DNA of 64,000 bases from positions 248,001 to 312,000 of the forward strand of contig NZ_WPHG01000002.1 in NCBI RefSeq assembly GCF_009742725.1. The letters are read 5' to 3'. Position 1 is the first letter of the stretch. Each line of letters opens with the position of its first letter. This document shows, piece by piece, positions 1-8,750 of the stretch. The position numbers were made by a program, and so were the translations under genes. Under the pieces are notes generated by a model. The model made no database searches. It had not been told where the DNA came from and worked only from the letters and a program-made list of their open reading frames with translations. The DNA is from Nitratireductor arenosus (lineage in GTDB: Bacteria > Pseudomonadota > Alphaproteobacteria > Rhizobiales > Rhizobiaceae).

Positions 1-105
1 ATGGCCGGGATCGTGCCTTTCCTCGCCGGCGCTGTTCTCAAAGCGGCGCTCGGGGCGTTGACGCTCCGGCTGATGGCGCGCGAGCCAAGGCCCGCCGCCA
101 AATGA
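1..105 (+). CDS. bioY: BioY-like biotin transporter, C-terminal end (partial)
   Basis: The frame is open from the first base to a TGA at 103-105 and encodes only about 34 residues. The tail has the pattern PFLAG-x-VLKAALGAL followed by a short basic end. This resembles the last membrane helix of BioY, the substrate-binding membrane component of biotin ECF transporters (family end usually PFLPGD..K..LA). The ATG at position 1 is probably internal, because a complete BioY is near 190 residues. Its stop overlaps the next start (ATGA), so the two genes are probably co-transcribed. The assignment rests on a short segment and could be another small integral membrane protein. Confidence 0.5.
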   Translation: MAGIVPFLAGAVLKAALGALTLRLMAREPRPAAK

Positions 106-539
106 CGGTGCGGTTGCGCCCGCATCACCTGCTTTGCGTCCTGACCTATGTGGGCAAGGGCTACAGCCCCGCCTTCACGGTCAATCTGACTGCGATAGCG
201 GGGCGCCTGGCAGCGGGCGAAGAGGTCGACATCGTGGCCGGGCCGGACGACATTTGCGCGCCGCTTCTAAGCGGTCAGCAGCCCCATTGCCATCGTGCCA
301 GCGTGAGCGAACGCGATCGCGCCGCGATGGACGATCTCGGCGGCGTGCTGGGGTTGCCCGTGCGCCCCGGCGGCCGATTGGTGCTGGATGCGACACGGCT
401 CGGTCAGCTTCGCGCCGCCTTCGCGACCGGTCAAGTCCGCTCTGCGTGTCACGAGTGCGAATGGGCCGAACTGTGCACGGCGATTGCGCAAGACGGTTTT
501 GCGCACGCGGTGATTGCCGCGCCGGCGCATGAGGCGTGA
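102..539 (+). CDS. DUF1284 domain-containing protein
   Basis: A 145-residue protein that begins with the DUF1284 signature RLRPHHLLCVLTYVGKGYSP. Cysteines recur along the chain (DDICAPL, QPHCHR, SACHECEWAELC), suggesting a bound metal or Fe-S centre, which I infer only from their spacing. The biochemical role of the family is unknown. The ATG overlaps the stop of the upstream BioY-like gene by four bases, so translation is probably coupled. The gene converges on the next gene, whose stop lies about 20 bases away. Confidence 0.8.
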   Translation: MTVRLRPHHLLCVLTYVGKGYSPAFTVNLTAIAGRLAAGEEVDIVAGPDDICAPLLSGQQPHCHRASVSERDRAAMDDLGGVLGLPVRPGGRLVLDATRLGQLRAAFATGQVRSACHECEWAELCTAIAQDGFAHAVIAAPAHEA

Positions 540-560
540 GCCTCGCGCCACGCCGGCGGC

Positions 561-1601
561 CTATTTGCTCTGGCCGATGGCGAAGCAGGGATAATAGGTC
601 GCCGGGTCGACGGCGGCCGCGGCGCATTGGTCGAGCACGGTGAATTCGCTCTGGTCGTCGTAGAGCAGATAGGGATCGACCAGCATGCGGCCGGTGAGGT
701 CGCGCGAATTGCCGAACCTGTCGATCTGGCCCTCGACTTCCGGGCTGAGTTCGAGCAGGGCGCGGCGCAGCACGTCGCCTTCCAGGAAATTGTCCGGAAG
801 TTGGTCGAACGGCCCGTCGAAGAAGGTGTTGAGCGAGGTTTCATAGGCGCGCACCCCGACCAGGATCCGGCGATCCAGATAGCGGTCCTGGTACCAGGCA
901 AAACCGGTGCGCAGGCCGATGCTGACCTGGTTCGAGGTTTCAGACTGGAAATAGTCCTCCGACGGCACGTTCTCGTCGAGCACATAAAGGAACATTTTTA
1001 GCTCTTTGTTCCACAACAAGAACATCTGCACGCCGGCTTCGTCGAAGACCGGGCCGAGATAGTCCTCGCCCGGCCCGAGCTTGGATTTGGGGACCCGGAC
1101 ATCGCGCAAATCGTTGAGCCGGAACGTCACCGTGCGCCCCTTGCGGGTCAGCGCATAGGTGAGACTGTCCTTTTTCTCCACGGTCACGCCAAGCTCGGCC
1201 GTATAGGCGCGATGCTTGGAAAGTTGCTGCTCGGTGAAGGGGTTGTTTTCGGTGAAATAGGCGAAATGAACGATGCCGTCGTCGCGATCGGCGATGTCGA
1301 GGCGGAAATTGCCGGCATAAGGCACCGCGTCGTGGATGAATTTGAAATAGTAGTAGTTTTCAGTCGGATAGACGGTGACCTCGTCGTTTAGCTGGGAAAA
1401 GACGTGGTCGAAGACCGCGTCGATGTCGGTGATGTCGAAAGCCGGCGCGGCGCGCACGGCGTCCACATAGGCTTCGTTGGTCGTGATCGTATTGGCGGAT
1501 GCGGCCGCGACCGGCTGCGCCCAAACCATCGCTGCGGCCGCGAGGCCGAAACAAAGCCGGGCAAAGCGAAAGCCCCGCGGCATGAATGATGCCGGTGTCA
1601 T
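561..1601 (-). CDS. exported protein of unknown function
   Basis: Encodes 346 residues. I chose the ATG at 1601 (MTPASFMPRG...) because GGAG lies six bases upstream and because it puts a typical signal peptide first: basic MPRGFRFAR, a hydrophobic stretch, then AxA near PVAAASA. In-frame ATGs at 1613 and 1622 have poorer ribosome sites. The mature part is rich in Tyr and Phe (ENYYYFKF) and has two C-terminal cysteines (DQC, YPCF) that may form a disulfide. I do not recognise a family. It lies downstream of the giant repeat protein on the same strand, with a hairpin between them, so the pair may be functionally linked outside the cytoplasm. Confidence 0.7.
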   Translation of the reverse strand: MTPASFMPRGFRFARLCFGLAAAAMVWAQPVAAASANTITTNEAYVDAVRAAPAFDITDIDAVFDHVFSQLNDEVTVYPTENYYYFKFIHDAVPYAGNFRLDIADRDDGIVHFAYFTENNPFTEQQLSKHRAYTAELGVTVEKKDSLTYALTRKGRTVTFRLNDLRDVRVPKSKLGPGEDYLGPVFDEAGVQMFLLWNKELKMFLYVLDENVPSEDYFQSETSNQVSIGLRTGFAWYQDRYLDRRILVGVRAYETSLNTFFDGPFDQLPDNFLEGDVLRRALLELSPEVEGQIDRFGNSRDLTGRMLVDPYLLYDDQSEFTVLDQCAAAAVDPATYYPCFAIGQSK

Positions 1602-1633
1602 GTCGATCTCCATTCCAATCATCGGGAACTGCC

Positions 1634-1658
1634 GGGGAGCCTGGCGCGTAGGCTCCCC
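1634..1658 (-). other. intercistronic hairpin
   Basis: A perfect 8-bp inverted repeat (GGGGAGCC / GGCTCCCC) around a 9-base loop lies between the stop of the repeat-protein gene and the start of the exported protein. It has no U-run on either strand, so it is more likely an mRNA-stabilising or attenuating structure than a terminator. Confidence 0.5.
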
Positions 1659-1679
1659 GCGCATCTGAATTGCGCAAGC

Positions 1680-4600
1680 CTAGAGCTTGGGCAGGAATGC
1701 CGGCGGTTTTTCGATCGCCGAGCCCTTTTTCAGGTGCGACTGCAGCTTGTTGTGCGGCCTCACGGAACCGGTCTTGTTGTGCGACTGCGCCTTGTTGTGC
1801 GGCCTCACCGAACCGGTCTTCTTATGCGACTGCGCCTTGTTATGCGGCGATCCGGTCTTCAGGTGCGACTGGATCTTCTTGTGCGGCGAGCCGGTCTTCA
1901 GGTGTGACTGCGTCTTGTTATGCGGCGAGCCGGTCTTGAGATGCGACTGCGTCTTCTTATGCGGCGAGCCGGTCTTCAGGTGCGACTGCAACTTCTTATG
2001 CGGCGAGCCGGTCTTGAGATGCGACTGCGTCTTCTTATGCGGCGAGCCGGTCTTGAGGTGCGACTGCAACTTCTTATGCGGCGAGCCTGTCTTGAGATGC
2101 GACTGCAGCTTGTTGTGCGGCGATCCGGTCTTGAGGTGCGACTGCAGCTTGTTGTGCGGCGAGCCTGTCTTGAGATGCGACTGGATCTTCTTATGCGGCG
2201 ATCCGGTCTTGAGATGCGACTGCAGCTTGTTGTGCGGCGAGCCTGTCTTGAGGTGCGACTGGATCTTCTTATGCGGCGAGCCGGTCTTGAGATGCGACTG
2301 GATCTTCTTATGCGGCGAGCCGGTCTTGAGGTGCGACTGCAGCTTGTTGTGGGGCGAGCCTGTCTTGAGATGCGACTGCAGCTTGTTGTGCGGCGAGCCG
2401 GACTTGAGGTGCGACTGGATCTTGTTGTGCGGCGAGCCGGTCTTGAGGTGCGACTGGATCTTCTTATGCGGCGATCCGGACTTCAGATGCGACTGCAGCT
2501 TGTTGTGCGGCGAGCCGGTCTTCAGATGCGACTGGATCTTGTTGTGCGGCGAGCCTGTCTTGAGATGCGACTGCAGCTTGTTATGCGGCGAGCCTGTCTT
2601 GAGGTGCGACTGCAGCTTGTTATGCGGCGAGCCTGTCTTGAGGTGCGACTGCAGCTTGTTGTGCGGCGATCCGGTCTTCAGATGCGACTGCAGCTTGTTA
2701 TGCGGCGAGCCTGTCTTGAGGTGCGACTGCAGCTTGTTGTGCGGCGATCCGGTCTTCAGATGCGACTGCAGCTTGTTATGCGGCGAGCCTGTCTTCAGAT
2801 GCGACTGGATCTTGTTGTGCGGCGAACCCGTCTTCAGATGCGAGTTCCACTTGGAATGGATGGGCGTCGGATCGCCGGTGCCGACATCGTGGCAATCCTG
2901 GTCGTTGGTGCTGTCGAGATCGCCGATGATCCCCACCATGCCGGGATAGAGCAAGCCGAGCGTTTCGTCGTCGAGTTCGCCGGTCGGATCGAGACCGCTG
3001 TCGGACTGCAATTGCGCCAGCGCCGATTGGGTCTGCGGTCCCAGAATGCCGTCGATCGGACCTGGATCGTAACCCAGAAGCGCGAGCGCGACCTGGATCG
3101 CCTGCGCGTCGACGCCACCGTCCTCGCCGTACAGCCACTGGATGCTGACGCAATTGGTGAGGATGTCGGAGCCATAATCCGCCGGAATCGATATCTTGAG
3201 TGCGAATTCCGTCGCTTCGCCGACGCCAAGCGTCACGCTCGGATTGTAGCACTGGATGCCCGCGTCGAGCTCGAAGCAATTCCAACCCGTTCCGATGGTC
3301 TCGACGAAGGGCGCGGCCTCGGGTTCGATCACGTCCCAGAGATAGACCGGACCCGAGAAATCGGCCGGGCCGTTATTCGTCAGCTTGATGGTGAAGCTGC
3401 ATTCCGAACCCGGCAGGCATTCGACGGGACCACTCTTGTCGATGTCGAGATCGTAGCCCTGTGGCTGCGGCAGTGCCGGTTCTCCGGGCGGGAGTGCGCC
3501 GCCAGGGCCAGCGCGGTAAACCTCCACGTCGCCGATCTTGGTGGCGTCGTGCTTGAGCGCCTCGATGGCGATAGGATTGCCGGCCTCGTCGATATTGGTG
3601 TCGAGGTCGATCATGTAGGAGGCGAGCACCGCGTCGGCGGGGTAGGGATCGCCGGTGGCGGGATAGGCGCCGAGAGCGGCCTCGGGCAGCACCTCGTCGA
3701 GTGCTTCGGCGGGTGTGCCCTGGATGCCGTGCACCTCGGAGAGATCGCTGCGTTCGCCGGTCGAAGGCTCCAGGCAGGGCCCGTCGGGCGAGCACAGCGA
3801 ATCGCCGGAGGCCCAGATGCTGCCATAGGGCCGTTCGGCGTCGATCGTGCCGTCGGTGGTATAGCCGTAACCGAAATCGACGCCGCCGGCGGCATTGGCG
3901 CGGATATGCGGCGCGCCAAGCGATTTGCGGTCATTAAAGCCGACATCGTAACGGCCGAGCGGGAACCAGAACCCTTCGCCCGTCAGCGTATATTGCAGCA
4001 CGCGCGCGGCATGCGGCTTGGCGAATGGCTGCGATTGGTCGAGGCCGAGATTGCGCACGCCGCCGCGTTCGCCGATCAGCATCACGCCTTCGTCTGAAAT
4101 GGCCAGGTCAGGCACCGCGCGCGGCGTCGCGTCATCGCCGCCGAATGCCGGCAGGACGATTTCGCGCCGCACATCGGCGCCATCGAACCCGCCATTTTCG
4201 TCCAGGCCGATGGACCAGACGCTGTTGGCGGCGTCATCGCCGGCGCCGTCCCAGTCGGGATTGCCCATGCCGTCCGCGCCCGACACGGCATAATAGAGCC
4301 GGGTTTCGTTCGACAGCGGATCGGTGAACACGGCGAGGCCGAACACACGGCGGCGGAAATCGGCATAGTTCCAGCATTCGGGCGTCTGCGCGAAGGCCTG
4401 CGGCGTTCCGGAGGCGTCCGCGCAATCGCCGACCGCGGCCGTCGAGGCCGGATCGAAAGCGATCGCGGGCAAGGTCGCCGCCTCGCCGGTAACGGCGTCG
4501 AGGAAGCTGGCGCGCGCGTCGGCGCCATGGTCGAAGCGGTCGATCTGCGTGCCGTCGAGCGCCAGGCGATGGATCATGCCGGTTTCGAGGTCCGAGACGA

Positions 4601-5195
4601 ACAATTGTCCGTGCGCCTTGTCGAAGGCGACATTGCCGAGGCCGGCGCCGGTGTTTTCGCGCCCGTCCAGTGTGATCGCGGCGAGCAGTTCGGGCTGGTA
4701 GCCATTGTCGGCGTTGAGCCTGTAAAGCCCGCCGGGACCGCCTTCGCCCCATTGTCCGGGCAGCCAGTCGGTATTGTCGGGATCGCGATGCAGGCCGAAT
4801 TGCGACGTGGCGGTCAGGTAGATATTGGCCGGACTGGCGTCATCGATCGCGATGCCGAAGACCTGGCCGACCTGGCCGGCGGTGACGGGAAGGCGTTGCG
4901 GCTCGTCGATCCAGTGGCGACCGTCGGCGGCGAAGCCGGGATTGCGAATGTCGACGACGGAGCCGACGACGCCGCTTTCATCGATCAGGGTCAGGCGCTC
5001 GCCGTCGGCAAGCGTGATTTCGGTGGTGCCGGAAAAGCGCGTCGCAAAGGCCTCTCCGGCCGACAGCGCCTCTTGGGCAAGGGCTGCGGGAACCAGCGCG
5101 GACGACCCCAAAAGCAGGGCTGAGGCGAAGGCGAGACGTTTGCCTTTCAGGGCGTTGCGTGAAAAATGGCGGGTGCGTAACGGGTTGGCGGCCAT
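1680..5195 (-). CDS. giant exported protein with DUF11-like, peptidoglycan-binding and tandem-repeat regions
   Basis: Encodes 1171 residues. The ATG at 5195 follows a run of AGGAGG-type ribosome site bases. Residues 1-40 look like a signal peptide ending ...PAALA. Residues about 60-570 contain repeated motifs (GGLYRLNADNG, GLGNVAFD, LFVSDLETGMIHRL) that suggest a beta-propeller-like fold. Residues about 580-680 resemble a DUF11/conserved-repeat domain (CSFTIKLTNNGPADFSG). Residues about 695-750 match a peptidoglycan-binding domain 1 pattern (QVALALLGYDPGPIDGILG, then TQSALAQLQ). Residues 784-1151 are the tandem array with consensus QSHLKTGSPHNKL, highly basic through His and Lys. The protein ends soon after. 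A cell-envelope or surface role is likely; the ligand of the basic array is unknown. Confidence 0.8.
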   Translation of the reverse strand: MAANPLRTRHFSRNALKGKRLAFASALLLGSSALVPAALAQEALSAGEAFATRFSGTTEITLADGERLTLIDESGVVGSVVDIRNPGFAADGRHWIDEPQRLPVTAGQVGQVFGIAIDDASPANIYLTATSQFGLHRDPDNTDWLPGQWGEGGPGGLYRLNADNGYQPELLAAITLDGRENTGAGLGNVAFDKAHGQLFVSDLETGMIHRLALDGTQIDRFDHGADARASFLDAVTGEAATLPAIAFDPASTAAVGDCADASGTPQAFAQTPECWNYADFRRRVFGLAVFTDPLSNETRLYYAVSGADGMGNPDWDGAGDDAANSVWSIGLDENGGFDGADVRREIVLPAFGGDDATPRAVPDLAISDEGVMLIGERGGVRNLGLDQSQPFAKPHAARVLQYTLTGEGFWFPLGRYDVGFNDRKSLGAPHIRANAAGGVDFGYGYTTDGTIDAERPYGSIWASGDSLCSPDGPCLEPSTGERSDLSEVHGIQGTPAEALDEVLPEAALGAYPATGDPYPADAVLASYMIDLDTNIDEAGNPIAIEALKHDATKIGDVEVYRAGPGGALPPGEPALPQPQGYDLDIDKSGPVECLPGSECSFTIKLTNNGPADFSGPVYLWDVIEPEAAPFVETIGTGWNCFELDAGIQCYNPSVTLGVGEATEFALKISIPADYGSDILTNCVSIQWLYGEDGGVDAQAIQVALALLGYDPGPIDGILGPQTQSALAQLQSDSGLDPTGELDDETLGLLYPGMVGIIGDLDSTNDQDCHDVGTGDPTPIHSKWNSHLKTGSPHNKIQSHLKTGSPHNKLQSHLKTGSPHNKLQSHLKTGSPHNKLQSHLKTGSPHNKLQSHLKTGSPHNKLQSHLKTGSPHNKLQSHLKTGSPHNKIQSHLKTGSPHNKLQSHLKSGSPHKKIQSHLKTGSPHNKIQSHLKSGSPHNKLQSHLKTGSPHNKLQSHLKTGSPHKKIQSHLKTGSPHKKIQSHLKTGSPHNKLQSHLKTGSPHKKIQSHLKTGSPHNKLQSHLKTGSPHNKLQSHLKTGSPHKKLQSHLKTGSPHKKTQSHLKTGSPHKKLQSHLKTGSPHKKTQSHLKTGSPHNKTQSHLKTGSPHKKIQSHLKTGSPHNKAQSHKKTGSVRPHNKAQSHNKTGSVRPHNKLQSHLKKGSAIEKPPAFLPKL
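1743..2846 (-). repeat. 39-bp in-frame tandem repeat array
   Basis: From coordinates and translation I count 26 units of 39 bp (13 residues, consensus QSHLKTGSPHNKL) and two units of 45 bp with inserted residues (GSVRPHNK) near the 3' end, then a degenerate last unit down to about 1716. Variation is confined to a few positions: N/K at residue 11, L/I/T/A at residue 13, T/S at residue 6. Synonymous variation (gag/gat, ttg/ttc, gtt/tta) shows that units have been shuffled or homogenised. All frames lack stops, so long spurious ORFs appear on the opposite strand. Confidence 0.95.
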
Positions 5196-5655
5196 GGGAT
5201 GCTCCTCCTCCTGGCAGGCTATCAGTCCCTTTTTATCCGGGCCTTCACTAGGTCCGCTTGCCCTCCGGGTAAATGAAGCACTTCACACCACCCGCGGGAC
5301 ACAAAGCTAGGCACGAAATCTCGTCTTGGTAAAGCGCAGGCGCGCCTTGTTCCTGTTTTAGCCTTACTTCCGCATGAAACCGCCGCTGATTTTTCAACTT
5401 TTCGGCGATTTCGACCACGGAGCCTTTGACTGGCCGAAACCTTGCCGATCCCGTGTGAACCCAGGCTGAACGGCTTCCGGCTGATGACGGAGGCGGGCAG
5501 GCCAATCCTGGCGCGATCAATGAAGTTTCGCGGCGCGGTGACTGTCACGACGGCGATGCGCCCGCCGCGCGAGAAAATCTTCTCGCACGGCGGGTTTTTC
5601 TCGCACGGCGTTCCGGTTTCGTTTCTTAAGAAGTGTTGATTTTATTGGAAATTTT
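5196..5655. other. 460-base intergenic region
   Basis: Lies between the start of the repeat-protein gene and tRNA-Lys. I see no convincing protein gene. It should hold the promoter of the repeat-protein gene. It also contains a plus-strand intrinsic terminator at 5561-5599, a direct repeat of TTCTCGCACGGCG (copies starting at 5580 and 5598), and a 10-bp palindrome TTCTTAAGAA at 5623-5632. Confidence 0.6.
5561..5599 (+). terminator. plus-strand intrinsic terminator without an obvious gene
   Basis: A 15-base arm (5561-5575) pairs with 5580-5594 with one mismatch around the loop AATC, and TTTTT follows at 5595-5599. On the minus strand no U-run follows the stem. No plus-strand protein gene lies upstream in this gap, so it may end a small unannotated RNA. 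Confidence 0.65.
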
Positions 5656-5731
<76 letters not shown>

Positions 5732-5814
5732 ACGGAGCCGCGTCTCAAGGAGCGCGAGCGTGCGGCTCTATAGCCGCTCGTTCCGGCGGTTGCAAGCCTT
5801 GGCGGGGGAAGAAT

Positions 5815-6729
5815 TCAGACGAAAAGCGTTCCCTCTGCCAGCCGGACCGCGTAGCCGCCGATGCGTGCGGCCGTAAGTGCGCCGGCGGCGGTCTCTACCT
5901 CCAGGCGGATATGGGAAGGACGGCCCATTTCGATGCCCTGTTCGATCCAGTGGCGGCCGAATCCGTCGACAGGGGCGTCGAAGGCGACCAGCGCTCCGGC
6001 GAAGGCGGCGGCCGCCGAACCGGTGGCGGGATCTTCGACAATGCCGTCATGCGGGGCGAACATGCGGGCGTGGAAGGCGCAGTCCTCGCCGACCGTCTCG
6101 CGGCAATAGACATAGGCGCTGGGGATGATGTTGTCGGCTGGCGGCGCGATGTCGAGCCACAAGCGCGGATCGAACTGGGCCCGGCCGGCCGCCTTAAGGT
6201 CGGCGACCGGGATGCAGACATAGGGCACGCCCGCCGTCCAGGCAGAGGGACGGTGGTTCTCGAAACCGATCTCGCCGGCGTCGAGCCCGAGCGCGGCGGC
6301 GATCAGTTCGGGCTCGGCCGACAGCGCGACGGGATTGGGCAGGCGCGGCAGGTCGAATTCGGCGAAGCTCGCCCGGCCGGGCGTGGCGCTGACGGCGCAG
6401 CGCACCGGGCCGATCTTTTCCTCAAGCACGAGAATGGCAGTGTCGCCGGCCCGCGCCTTGCCGCCTTCATGGAGCGCGATTGCGGTGCCGACGGTCGGGT
6501 GGCCGGCAAACGGCAATTCGCTCTTGGGTGTGAAGATGCGCACGCCGGCGGCATGGGTGGAATTTCGCGGCGGCCCGACAAACACGGTCTCCGACAGGTT
6601 GAATTCGGCGGCGACGGCCTGCATGGCAATGCCGTCGAGCCCGTCGCTGTCGCGTACGATCGCCAGCGGATTGCCGGCAAGCGCGCGGTCGGTAAAGACA
6701 TCGTAGATCTCATAGCGCCGTCCGGCCAT
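5815..6729 (-). CDS. PhzF family isomerase/epimerase-like protein
   Basis: Encodes 304 residues. The ATG at 6729 is preceded by GGAGA at a good distance. The start MAGRRYEIYDVFTDRALAGN is the typical PhzF opening. Family features follow: NLSETVFV carrying the catalytic glutamate, PFAGHPTVGTA, and the C-terminal EDPATGSAAAAFAGAL phosphate/substrate loop. PhzF relatives catalyse isomerisation or epimerisation through proton transfer by that Glu; PhzF itself acts in phenazine synthesis. No phenazine genes are nearby, so the substrate is unknown. The frame stays open far upstream into the next gene, which is a codon-bias artefact. Confidence 0.88.
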   Translation of the reverse strand: MAGRRYEIYDVFTDRALAGNPLAIVRDSDGLDGIAMQAVAAEFNLSETVFVGPPRNSTHAAGVRIFTPKSELPFAGHPTVGTAIALHEGGKARAGDTAILVLEEKIGPVRCAVSATPGRASFAEFDLPRLPNPVALSAEPELIAAALGLDAGEIGFENHRPSAWTAGVPYVCIPVADLKAAGRAQFDPRLWLDIAPPADNIIPSAYVYCRETVGEDCAFHARMFAPHDGIVEDPATGSAAAAFAGALVAFDAPVDGFGRHWIEQGIEMGRPSHIRLEVETAAGALTAARIGGYAVRLAEGTLFV

Positions 6730-6827
6730 TCTTCGTCTCCGCTCGCGGGTCGGTGTCGGGAGTTTGAGGTCCAGAAGAGCGGTTTGCGTCCGGCTTGGCA
6801 AGCGTCGTACGCCGGATGGGCGGGGCC

Positions 6828-7694
6828 TCAGGCCGTGCGATGTCGGTGGCGGGTGACGAGCACGCGCAGGATGCCGCGTCCGCCGAACAGGATCGAGACG
6901 AAATAGACCAGGCCGGCCGACAGGATGATGGCCGGACCCGACGGCAGGGTGAAATGGTAGGACAAAAGCAGGCCGGCCGTGCTCGACGCGATGCCGATGG
7001 CGATCGCCAGCAGACACATCGTGTCGACGCGCGCGGTCCAGAAACGGGCGGCGGCGGCCGGCAGCATCATCAGGCCGACCGACAACAGCGTGCCGAGCGC
7101 CTGGAAGCCGCCGACCAGATTGAGCACGACCAGACCCAGAAAGACGAAATGGACCAGCGGGCCGATGCCGCTGACCGAGCGCAGGAACAGCGGGTCGAGA
7201 CATTCCGCGATCAGACCGCGCCACAAAAGCAGAAGCGCGGCGAGCGTCGCGATCGAAATGCCGGCGATCAGCGTCAACGCCTCGTCGTTGAGCGCCAGCA
7301 CGCTGCCGAACAGCACATGCATCAGGTCGACGCTGGAGCCGCGCAGCGACACGATCAAGACGCCGACGGCGAGCGAGATCAGGTAGAAGGCGGCCATCGA
7401 GGCGTCCTCCTTCTGGACGGTCAGGCGCGAAACCGCGCCGGCGCCGAGCGCCACCAAAACACCGGCGATCAGCCCGCCGACGGTCATCGGCACGATGGCG
7501 AGACCGAACAGCAGGAAGCCGGTCGCCGCGCCCGGCAGGATCGCGTGCGCCATCGCGTCGCCGGCCAGGCTCATGCGGCGCAGCATCAAGAACACGCCGA
7601 CCGGACACGAGGAGATCGACAACAGCACCACGCCGAGCAACGCGCGGCGCATGAAGGCGAATTCGACAAAGGGTGAAACGAGGAGGTCGATCAT
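6828..7694 (-). CDS. znuB: zinc/manganese-type ABC transporter permease (ZnuB-like)
   Basis: Encodes 288 residues with about eight hydrophobic segments. The start MIDLLVSPFVEFAFMRRALL, the segment LRRMSLAGDAMAHAILPG and the DLMHVLFGSVLAL region are typical of ABC-3 family permeases (ZnuB, MntB, SitC/D). Its ATG overlaps the stop of the ATPase gene by four bases, so the two are translationally coupled. No periplasmic zinc-binding protein (ZnuA) gene is adjacent, so its partner must be encoded elsewhere. Zinc is favoured over manganese by the candidate Zur box upstream of the pair. Confidence 0.85.
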   Translation of the reverse strand: MIDLLVSPFVEFAFMRRALLGVVLLSISSCPVGVFLMLRRMSLAGDAMAHAILPGAATGFLLFGLAIVPMTVGGLIAGVLVALGAGAVSRLTVQKEDASMAAFYLISLAVGVLIVSLRGSSVDLMHVLFGSVLALNDEALTLIAGISIATLAALLLLWRGLIAECLDPLFLRSVSGIGPLVHFVFLGLVVLNLVGGFQALGTLLSVGLMMLPAAAARFWTARVDTMCLLAIAIGIASSTAGLLLSYHFTLPSGPAIILSAGLVYFVSILFGGRGILRVLVTRHRHRTA

Positions 7695-8509
7695 AGCGAG
7701 CCGCTGCGCTGTGCCGCGGCCGGAACCGGCGATGACGCCGTTCCGGTATGGTCGTGGCCGGCATGCGGGCCGTCGGCCGCGCACCAGGGGGCGTCGTCGT
7801 GCCAGGCTTCGTCGAAGCGGCGCGCGCGCGCCAGAATGTCGGGCTGCATGACGTCTTGCGTGCGGCCCCAGGCGATCGGGCGGCGGGCCAGAACCAGCGT
7901 TTGGGGAAAATGGTCGCGCACCAGCTCGAAATCGTGGACCACCACCAGCACGGTGCGCCTTTCGCCATGCCAGTGCCGGATGAGGGCGATCAGATCGGAG
8001 GTCGTCTTGGCATCGATAGCATTGAACGGTTCGTCGAGCAGGATCAGATCGGCCTTCTGGACGAGCACGCGGGCAAAAAGCGCGCGTTGCAACTGGCCGC
8101 CGGACAAGGTGTCGATCGGCCGGTGCTCGAAGCCGGCAAGGCCGACCGCGTCGAGCGCGTCGCGCAGGTTCTCCCGGTCGCGATGGTCGTAGCGTCTCAA
8201 AAGGCCGCGTTTCGGCCAAAGCCCGAGGCCAATGAGGTCGAGAACGCGGGCGGGAAAGCTGCGGTCGATCTCGGATTGCTGCGGCAGATAGGCGAGACGC
8301 TGGCCGGGTGCCGTCTTCACGGCGCCGGCCATCGGTTTCACGATGCCGACGATCCCTTTCATCAGGGTGGATTTGCCCGATCCGTTGGGGCCGACCACGG
8401 CGGTCAGCGAGCCGCGTTCGACGGGGCCGTTCAGATGGTGGACGGCCGGGTGGCTGCCATAGCCGAGGGTCAGGTCGCTAAAGGTCAGGCTGGCGTCGCT
8501 CATTGCCAT
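7691..8509 (-). CDS. znuC: zinc-type ABC transporter ATPase (ZnuC-like)
   Basis: Encodes 272 residues. Walker A is GPNGSGKST (about residues 40-48), Q-loop YLPQQSEIDRSFP, signature LSGGQLQR, Walker B ADLILLDEPF, and the switch His in VVVHDFELV. The QQ-ID-FP stretch is characteristic of the metal-type (Znu/Mnt) ATPases. The C-terminus carries a short His/Asp-rich tail (WHDDAPWC, HAGHDHTG), seen in some ZnuC proteins and possibly metal-binding. It supplies ATP hydrolysis for the ZnuB-like permease encoded immediately downstream. Confidence 0.88.
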   Translation of the reverse strand: MAMSDASLTFSDLTLGYGSHPAVHHLNGPVERGSLTAVVGPNGSGKSTLMKGIVGIVKPMAGAVKTAPGQRLAYLPQQSEIDRSFPARVLDLIGLGLWPKRGLLRRYDHRDRENLRDALDAVGLAGFEHRPIDTLSGGQLQRALFARVLVQKADLILLDEPFNAIDAKTTSDLIALIRHWHGERRTVLVVVHDFELVRDHFPQTLVLARRPIAWGRTQDVMQPDILARARRFDEAWHDDAPWCAADGPHAGHDHTGTASSPVPAAAQRSGSL

Positions 8510-8553
8510 GTCCGGAATAATCGCCGACGCTGCCGGCCGATCCCGTCTGGTTA

Positions 8554-8572
8554 TGTGATGTTATTACGTTCG
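8554..8572 (-). promoter_or_regulatory. candidate Zur operator
   Basis: TGTGATGTTATTACGTTCG is an AT-rich imperfect dyad in GC-rich surroundings, with half-sites GTGAT and ATTAC, about 45 bases before the znuC start. It agrees at most positions with the alphaproteobacterial Zur-box pattern as I recall it (TGTAATGTTATAACATTACA). Repression by Zur under zinc sufficiency would follow. No zur gene is in the window. Confidence 0.5.
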
Positions 8573-8750
8573 TCAATGGCGGGATCGGATCACGATCGGG
8601 GCCGGCGGACGGCAAACACGCAACTGTGTTCGTAAAACCGGGTCGGAATTGAAACCATACCGGGTGGCGCGCGTCTATCCTTGCGAAACTACCTTGAAGG
8701 CGGCGGCATAGCCGGCTTGGATGGTGCGGCAGCAAGGCGGGTGGTGGCCA

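Noticed and set aside
1743-2846. CRISPR array suggested by regular 39-bp periodicity
   Set aside because: Units are contiguous without unique spacers, stay in frame and encode a conserved peptide unit.
1687-4097. Long plus-strand open frames across the repeat array
   Set aside because: They mirror the stop-free 39-bp repeat of the minus-strand gene, have no ribosome site or signal, and give low-complexity Cys/Leu/Arg peptides.
5815-7968. 717-residue minus frame joining the PhzF-like and permease regions
   Set aside because: The upstream part is the wrong frame of the znuB gene; the PhzF-like protein has its own ATG and ribosome site at 6729.
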